Source: JBBQLG01 sp964251665 (lineage in GTDB: Bacteria; Bacteroidota; Bacteroidia; Cytophagales; Spirosomataceae). From it: a DNA stretch of 10,378 nt. The notes under the pieces are model-generated. The model saw only the letters and a list, made by a program, of their open reading frames with translations. It was not told the origin of the DNA and made no database searches. The DNA is taken from contig CAXUKO010000037.1 of assembly GCA_964251665.1 (NCBI GenBank), forward strand, positions 1-10,378, written 5' to 3'. The translations under genes and the position numbers were made by a program. Below, one piece after another: positions 6,198 to 10,378 of this stretch (positions within the stretch are counted from its first letter, which is position 1; each line of letters begins with the position of its first letter).

Positions 6198-6305
6198 GCG
6201 GCACAAGTTTAGACTGACCCCAAAACCTGTCTAACTATTGGGGAGCACCATAATATGAGATGGTCGGGTTTATCGGCACACAGACTTGCTTAACTTAGCA
6301 AGGCC

Positions 6306-6575
6306 ATGCAGCCAAAGAAAACCCCAAGAACACGGCGCAAATACGACGTCGATTTCAAAACTGAAGTCCTTAAAATGCTCGACAGCGGACAGACCGCAGC
6401 CTACGTTGCCAACGCCCTGGGCGTGTCGGATAATCTGATTTATCGCTGGAGAAGTGTGAACCAAGTGGGTAAAAAAGTGGTCGCCGGTCAAAGCGAACTC
6501 ACTACTGAGAACCAGCACTTAAAGGAGCGGATGCGGCAACTTGAAACTGAACGCGAAATCTTAAAAAAGCCTTGA
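6306..6575 (+). CDS. IS-C OrfA, IS3-family HTH protein
   Basis: ATG 6306 encodes 89 residues beginning MQPKKTPRTRRKYDVDFKTE. A helix-turn-helix (GQTAAYVANALGVSDNLIYRW) is followed by a coiled-coil C-terminus, ENQHLKERMRQLETEREILK, as in IS3 OrfA proteins that bind terminal repeats. It ends KKP at TGA 6573-6575. TTAAAAAAG at 6561-6569 contains A6G. A -1 slip there gives LKKALSIFSRAT, the normal OrfA-OrfB junction of this family. The reading frame is intact, but the element has lost the catalytic part of its transposase, so any product would only bind DNA. Confidence 0.75.
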   Translation: MQPKKTPRTRRKYDVDFKTEVLKMLDSGQTAAYVANALGVSDNLIYRWRSVNQVGKKVVAGQSELTTENQHLKERMRQLETEREILKKP

Positions 6576-6935
6576 GCATTTTCAGCCGGGCCACTTGAAG
6601 CCCCGATACGACCTGGCTGAAATGCTGAGTAGTGAATTTTCGGTCGAGACCTTGTGTGTAGTATTAGGTCTGAGCCGGACAGCTTATTACCGATACAAAA
6701 GGGGGCAAAGCTACCAGCTAATCGGACCGAAACAGGATAAAAAACAGCTAATCGATCGCGTGTTTAGCAAACACAAACGACGTTATGGCAGTCGGCGAAT
6801 CGTGGCCGAACTCTAGGAGTAGGGCCACAAGGTAAGTTTCCAACAGGTACGAATACTGATTAAAGTGGCTGATTTACAGACTATTAAACCTAAACCGTTT
6901 GTACCACGCACGACTGACAGCCGATATCGTAAAGG
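6566..6935 (+). pseudogene. IS-C OrfB, frameshifted and truncated IS3-family transposase
   Basis: After the A6G run the -1 frame reads KALSIFSRAT and then stops. One base shift later the gene continues as KPRYDLAEMLSSEFSVETLC, then VLGLSRTAYYRYKRG and HKRRYGSRRIVAEL. Two TAG codons follow (6814-6816 and 6820-6822, in EL-*-E-*-GHKVS), and the same frame goes on as FQQVRILIKVADLQTIKPKP, FVPRTTDSRY. Relatives read EL.E.G.KVS..RVRRLM at that place. The integrase core (DDE) that should follow is absent because ISAs1-like sequence replaces it. There are at least one frameshift, two nonsense codons and a deletion. Confidence 0.75.
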
Positions 6936-6938
6936 ATA

Positions 6939-7253
6939 TTGCGGGGCCGCCCTTTAGGTTATTTTTTGAGTAATGTCCAACCAGCTAACCAGACAGAGGC
7001 CGATGAATTATTTGATGCAATTTGTCAGCACTGGCGCATTGGAGCGATGCATTATCGGCGGTACATGACTTTAGGGGAGGATGCTCTGCACACGGGCAAC
7101 CAAGCAATTTGCCGGTTAATGAGTAGCTTACGCACCATGACACTCAACTTATTAAGGCGGATAAAGCCTAAAAATATGGCTGCGCAGCTTGATGAATTTG
7201 CCGACAGATTCCACACTATGATTCTATTTATGAATCAAGAAATGGTTTTATAA
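6939..7253 (+). pseudogene. ISAs1-like transposase, C-terminal fragment
   Basis: The open frame contains LGYFLSNVQPANQTEADELF, DAICQHWRIGAMHYRRYMTL, GEDALHTGNQAICRLMSSLR and TMTLNLLRRIKPKNMAAQLD, ending MNQEMVL at TAA 7251-7253. The order HW.I..MHY.RD.T..EDA...G.....M..LR...LNLLR is the C-terminal block of ISAs1 (H-repeat) transposases. In relatives the residue after HWxI is usually Glu and the one after YRR usually Asp; here they are Gly and Tyr, so the fragment appears degenerate as well as truncated. The first few codons (MRGRP) probably belong to the junction with IS-C. No terminal repeat was found. Confidence 0.65.
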
Positions 7254-8138
7254 GAAAGCCCTTACCCTCTATGACTACGTTTGCTGCTGGAGCGCCAGCC
7301 CGGTGCTATGATACGAATCCTGATTTGTAATCGCACCGGCAAAGCAACAATTATTGCCCCAGCTTTACCGATCAGGAACTGATGACGATTTACCTCTATG
7401 GTCTCATTGAGCAACGCTTTACCCTGAGCCAAACTTACAAATACGTCGGAGACCACTGGCTTGGCTGGTTCCCACAATTGCCCTTTTGTCAGGCTGCCAA
7501 CAACCGAATTAATGCCATTAGTAGCCACTTTCAGCCCTTAATTGAAGGACTCATGAGACAAATCAAGCGGCTACCGGCTCTGGCCGATGTTCGCTTGACG
7601 GACTCCTTACCCATTATCCTTAGCAAACGACCCGTCGGCCCGCGTTGCTGCTGACATCGCCGACACGGGCCACTGTTCAACCAAGAAACGCGATTATCAT
7701 GGTCTCAAAATGCATCTGATTGCGGTAGATCGCGTGCAAAAGATGCCCCTGCCGAAGCGGATTCAGTTCACCAAAGCTTCGGCCAATGACTTGACCGCTC
7801 TGCGGGCAGAACTGGTCTACCTGCTGCCTACGGGCTGCTTAGTGAGCGATAAAGCGTATGCGTCGGCTTCGCTGAGTAAGCAACTGGCGGCTGAGCAACA
7901 GCTAATTCTGTGTACACTCATTAAACTCATAAAAGGCCAAAAACGCTTGGATGCAGCCGATAAGGGCTATTCGACTTATGTTAGTCGGATGCGTCAGCCA
8001 ATTGAATCACTCTTTAACTGGCTTACCGAAAAGACACAAATCCAGTGTGGGGCCAAAATTCGTTCGGAGAAAGGAGCCTTAGTACACTGCTTAGACCGAC
8101 TGGCAGCTGGATTCTACATCTTGCTTTTCAACTCTTGA
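7252..8138 (+). pseudogene. IS982-like DDE transposase, frameshifted
   Basis: The gene can be followed through three frames. The first reads KKALTLYDYVCCWSASPVL to TGA 7309-7311. The second, from about 7349, reads SFTDQELMTIYLYGLIEQRF, then YKYVGDHWLGWFPQLPF and ADVRLTDSLPIILSKRP. A one-base shift near 7630-7640 moves it to the third frame, ARVAADIADTGHCSTKKRDY, HGLKMHLIAVDRV, LVSDKAYASASL and SRMRQPIESLFNWLTEKTQ, ending LLFNS at TGA 8136-8138. Likely catalytic residues are Asp in LTDSLPI, Asp in VSDKAY and Glu in QPIESLF. The architecture resembles IS982 transposases, but other DDE families with the same fold cannot be excluded. With two frameshifts it cannot be functional. No clear terminal repeats were seen. 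Confidence 0.65.
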
Positions 8139-8350
8139 TTCCCATAAATATTAATAGCTTACTTTTTTAATGTCCTCCCCTCGTTATAACAGTTGCTTCT
8201 GAGCAAAAACAAACAACAAATTTATATAAGTGAAATCTTAATTTTAATAAATATGTTTTTAACATACCAATTATTATAAACTTTTTTAGTTTACAGTAAT
8301 TGGTATTTGTAAATAAAATCGGTAGTATTCGATCGAAAACTGCCGTATAT
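8139..8350. other. AT-rich upstream region of the right gene
   Basis: This strongly AT-rich non-coding stretch lies between the IS982-like remnant and the right gene's start, and should contain that gene's promoter. Its only clear structure is the 43-base inverted repeat at 8264-8306. It shows no overall similarity to the region upstream of the left gene, apart from one short motif (ATTGGTAT...GTAAA). Confidence 0.5.
8264..8306 (+). promoter_or_regulatory. Stem-loop or operator upstream of the right gene
   Basis: ATACCAATTA (8264-8273) pairs perfectly with TAATTGGTAT (8297-8306). Inside, TAAAC (8277-8281) pairs with GTTTA (8289-8293) around a seven-base T-rich loop. The two helices are separated by a symmetric 3-by-3 internal loop. 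It ends 44 bases before the ATG. It may be a regulator site or an mRNA leader hairpin. It lacks the GC-rich stem and trailing U-run of a strong terminator. Confidence 0.45.
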
Positions 8351-10378
8351 ATGTCAAAATTAAGAATGCACTTTGCTACCTTAACAGTATTATGTTTTAT
8401 CATACCTAAATATGTACAAGGTCAACTTGAACCTTCTCTCTCATTCAGTTTTACGCTCAATAGCTCCGCTCACACCAGCGCCGGTGTCTTTACCAAAGAG
8501 GGTACCCTCATCCGAACCCTGTGGAATGACCGCATCCTCGCACCCGGAGCCCAGACCCAGACCTGGGATGGCATCGATGATAACGGACAACTGGCCATGC
8601 CCCAAAACTATCAGGTCCAACTCCTGACCCATAACATCACCTACACCTGGGAAGGCGTGGTGGGGAACACTTCCGACCGCTTCGCCGGACCCACCGTCCA
8701 CCACGACTTCGACCCCATCGTCGGCATGGCCTGCACCGGCAACGCAGCTTATTACTGCTCGGGTTATAATGAAGCACCCCCAGCACAGGCCAAATTTAAT
8801 CTTGCCAATCCTCAGGCTAAGACCAAGCTCATGCAGGGCACAAGATACGGGCAGCAGACACCTTTCGTCGCCACCGACGGTGTGCGGGTGTACTGGGCGG
8901 GCTTCGATCCTTATGTGCCCAATCAGTCGTACTCGTTCATCTTCGCCACGCAGGTGAGTGACGACACTCCGGTTCAGTTCGGTCAGGGAACTACCTATAA
9001 GACGGCCTGGGGGGCTACTTACAACAGTGTTATTGGCCTGATCAACGACCCTGCCGCTGCCATCACAGGCCTGGCAGTGCAGAGCAAAGGAAACCTGCTG
9101 CTGGTGGCCCGCCGGTCACTGAACCAGATTCAGGTGCTGGATAAGACCACCGGGGCAGTGGTGCAGACGGTGTCGGTGCCCACCCCGGACCGGCTGGTGC
9201 TGGCCGGTGAGAACCAGTTGTGGCTCATCAGCGGCACGGCCGTGCTCAAGTACAACCTGACCAGCGAGGGCCGGTTAACAGCCACGGGCAGTCAGTTGAC
9301 CGGTTTGAACGCCCCCCTGGCTTTAGGTGCCTCCCTAGATGGGGCTACGTTATTGGTGGTTGACGGCGGTTCCTGTCAGCAAGTCAAAGCGTTCAGTCCT
9401 ACCTCTGCTACTGCCCTTTGGGTGCTCGGCCAGCCCGGAGGCTATAACAACGATGCTACAGTTAGCAACGACAAGTTTGCTTTCAGTGATAGTCGCCATC
9501 CCGAAGGTACAGGAGTATTTGTGGCCTTCCAGCCCGATGGCTCCTTCTGGATCGGCGACGGGGGTAATTACCGCTGCCAGCACTATTCCGCCGGGCGCAA
9601 CTTTATAGAAACGCTGATGTACATTCCCCATGCTCGCAGCATGGCTACTGACGCTACCAATCCGAACCGGCTGTTTTCTGACTACCTCGAGTTCAGGGTA
9701 GATTATACCAAGCCCCTGGCGCCAGACAACGGTTCCTGGACGCTGGTAAAGAACTGGGGTGCTCTGGTGGCTGCAAGTAAAGACAATGAGTTCGATCGCC
9801 TGCTGAGTCCCATCACGCTGTCTAATGGCCGGACTTACGCACTCCAGCCGAGTAGCCAAGCCGACAAGCTGGAACTCGTTGAACTGGTAACGGACAAAAC
9901 CATGCGTTTCACGGGGGTGCTGTTCAATAACGGATTCCGACTCTATCCCGATGGATCGCTGCGACGCATCAGCGACTTTAAATTGGGTCTATCCAGCAAA
10001 TGGCTCACCCGTTCACTAGCTGGTTATGATAGCAACAACAACCCACTTTGGGGAACTGAAAATACCCTGGCCGCCAGCCCGCCATCTGGTAAAGATGACC
10101 CGCTCTACCGAAAAACCGTCAGTTGGGGGCTTAATCCTGCCCCTACTACCAGTTCCAATCTGGTCATCTCTTACGAAGGCGGCTCGGGCGGAACAGCGGC
10201 TCCTCAGTGGGCCAGCACCCGCTACCATCTGGGCGCCATCCGACAGGGGCAAACCCAGTGGCTCTGGCGAACGGCTCCTGGCACGATGGCCTCCTATCAG
10301 GGACCTTACCCCAAAGATGGGGCCTACGACCTGGGCAACGGCGTAGAATATCCGGGCGGCCCTTTAGTGGTCATCGAC
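8351..10378 (+). CDS. Secreted FlgD-like Ig / beta-propeller protein, right copy (C-terminus beyond window)
   Basis: ATG 8351 opens a frame that stays open for 676 codons to the window end. Residues 1-25 (MSKLRMHFATLTVLCFIIPK, then YVQGQ) form a likely Sec signal peptide with possible cleavage after VQG. From residue 30 the protein aligns with the left copy. A FlgD-like Ig module follows (GVFTKEGTLIRTLWNDRI, and TWDGIDDNGQ at 71-80). Propeller-like strands run from about residue 237: ITGLAVQSKGNLLLVARR, DGATLLVVDGG near 330-340 and FQPDGSFWIGDGGNYRC near 393-409. No enzyme active site was recognised. It probably acts outside the cytoplasm, perhaps on the cell surface; no C-terminal sorting domain can be seen because the end is outside the window. 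The role is unknown. Confidence 0.85.
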   Translation, partial: MSKLRMHFATLTVLCFIIPKYVQGQLEPSLSFSFTLNSSAHTSAGVFTKEGTLIRTLWNDRILAPGAQTQTWDGIDDNGQLAMPQNYQVQLLTHNITYTWEGVVGNTSDRFAGPTVHHDFDPIVGMACTGNAAYYCSGYNEAPPAQAKFNLANPQAKTKLMQGTRYGQQTPFVATDGVRVYWAGFDPYVPNQSYSFIFATQVSDDTPVQFGQGTTYKTAWGATYNSVIGLINDPAAAITGLAVQSKGNLLLVARRSLNQIQVLDKTTGAVVQTVSVPTPDRLVLAGENQLWLISGTAVLKYNLTSEGRLTATGSQLTGLNAPLALGASLDGATLLVVDGGSCQQVKAFSPTSATALWVLGQPGGYNNDATVSNDKFAFSDSRHPEGTGVFVAFQPDGSFWIGDGGNYRCQHYSAGRNFIETLMYIPHARSMATDATNPNRLFSDYLEFRVDYTKPLAPDNGSWTLVKNWGALVAASKDNEFDRLLSPITLSNGRTYALQPSSQADKLELVELVTDKTMRFTGVLFNNGFRLYPDGSLRRISDFKLGLSSKWLTRSLAGYDSNNNPLWGTENTLAASPPSGKDDPLYRKTVSWGLNPAPTTSSNLVISYEGGSGGTAAPQWASTRYHLGAIRQGQTQWLWRTAPGTMASYQGPYPKDGAYDLGNGVEYPGGPLVVID
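8438..10378 (+). repeat. Right arm of the long imperfect inverted repeat
   Basis: This is the counterpart of 1920-1 on the opposite strand. It begins with 47 identical bases (8438-8484) and continues to the window edge. Long identical runs alternate with diverged blocks. Examples of the indels are three extra residues near 612-615 (GGSGGTAAPQW against GGSASPQW) and a different block after SDSRHPEGTG. Confidence 0.9.

Larger units (their letters stand above)
3773..6247 (+). mobile_element. IS3-family insertion sequence IS-A, interrupted by IS-B
   Basis: The element is bounded by inverted repeats: TGCTCCCCAA then TAGACAGGT at 3773-3795, matched by the reverse complement of 6225-6247 at 20 of 23 positions. 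Without IS-B and one AGAG copy it would be 1275 bp, normal for IS3. It has the usual two overlapping genes, OrfA (3841 onward) and OrfB (to 6197), with a run of nine A at the overlap. The flanks do not give a matching target duplication (ATATATAA on the left, CCATAATA on the right). One flank has probably been rearranged since insertion. The left flank is an ISKra4-like fragment. Confidence 0.85.
6256..6935 (+). mobile_element. IS3-family insertion sequence IS-C, right-truncated
   Basis: An OrfA and the first part of an OrfB of a third IS3-type element lie here. A possible left end, TGAGATGGTCGGGTTTATCG at 6256, begins with TG and lies 50 bases before OrfA, but no right end was found to confirm it. 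OrfB becomes unrecognisable near 6930, where ISAs1-like sequence begins. More than half of OrfB, including the catalytic core, is missing. Confidence 0.6.

Noticed and set aside
3320..6822. Recoding of TAG or TGA as an amino acid, to explain stops inside transposases
   Set aside because: TAG and TGA also end genes at family-typical positions (TAG 5338 and 3577, TGA 3425 and 8136), and frameshifts and deletions accompany the stops. Ordinary decay is simpler.
8264..8306. Reading the hairpin as a rho-independent terminator of the IS982-like gene
   Set aside because: The stem is AT-rich and lacks a following run of T, and it lies more than 120 bases past the stop codon.
9350..9859. Minus-strand open frame of 169 codons
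   Set aside because: It is antisense to the continuous right-hand gene and has no recognisable domain or homologous support. The same applies to 9339-9608, 10016-10252 and 10026-10346.
1..10378. A defence, CRISPR, toxin-antitoxin or biosynthetic system hidden in the IS cluster
   Set aside because: Every recognisable open frame between 2450 and 8138 is explained by transposase genes or their shadows. No direct-repeat array or second functional gene type was found.

Overview
The window looks like a mobile-element-rich chromosomal stretch of a Bacteroidota bacterium, most likely a Cytophagales member close to Spirosoma. This rests on the kinds of insertion sequence (IS) present, on large secreted proteins with a FlgD-like Ig domain and a beta-propeller, and on AT-rich upstream regions next to moderately GC-rich coding sequence. 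It is an inference; no marker gene is present. No RNA gene or CRISPR array was seen.

Layout. The two ends are a pair of divergent paralogous genes. The left gene (minus strand, 2106 to 1) and the right gene (plus strand, 8351 to 10378) run outward and off both window edges. Each encodes a signal peptide, a FlgD-like Ig domain with a WDGxDDNG motif, and an NHL/PQQ-like propeller. From a sharp boundary outward (1920 on the left, 8438 on the right) they are closely similar and form an imperfect inverted repeat of about 1.9 kb. Upstream of that boundary the signal peptides and promoter regions are unrelated.

The 6 kb between them is a graveyard of nested insertion sequences. (a) 2450-3556 is the 5' part of an ISKra4-like element, split by a 907-bp IS5-family (IS1031-like) element at 2554-3460 with a TAA target duplication. 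(b) 3557-3772 is the 3' end of a second, oppositely oriented ISKra4-like copy. (c) 3773-6247 is an IS3-family element (called IS-A here), split by a 1196-bp IS3-family, IS407-like element (IS-B, minus strand, 4057-5252) with an AGAG target duplication. (d) 6256 to about 6935 is a truncated third IS3-family element (IS-C). (e) About 6939-7253 is the C-terminal part of an ISAs1-like transposase. (f) About 7252-8138 is a frameshifted IS982-like DDE transposase. Removing each nested element with one copy of its duplication restores the reading frame of the interrupted transposase.

Function. Almost every transposase carries a nonsense codon, frameshift or truncation; only small OrfA reading frames remain open. 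The outer genes are the only apparently intact host genes and probably encode exported proteins of unknown role. The most interesting structure is the pair itself: two near-duplicate exported proteins in inverted orientation with swapped-looking N-termini and short palindromes upstream. This arrangement could support gene conversion or inversion.
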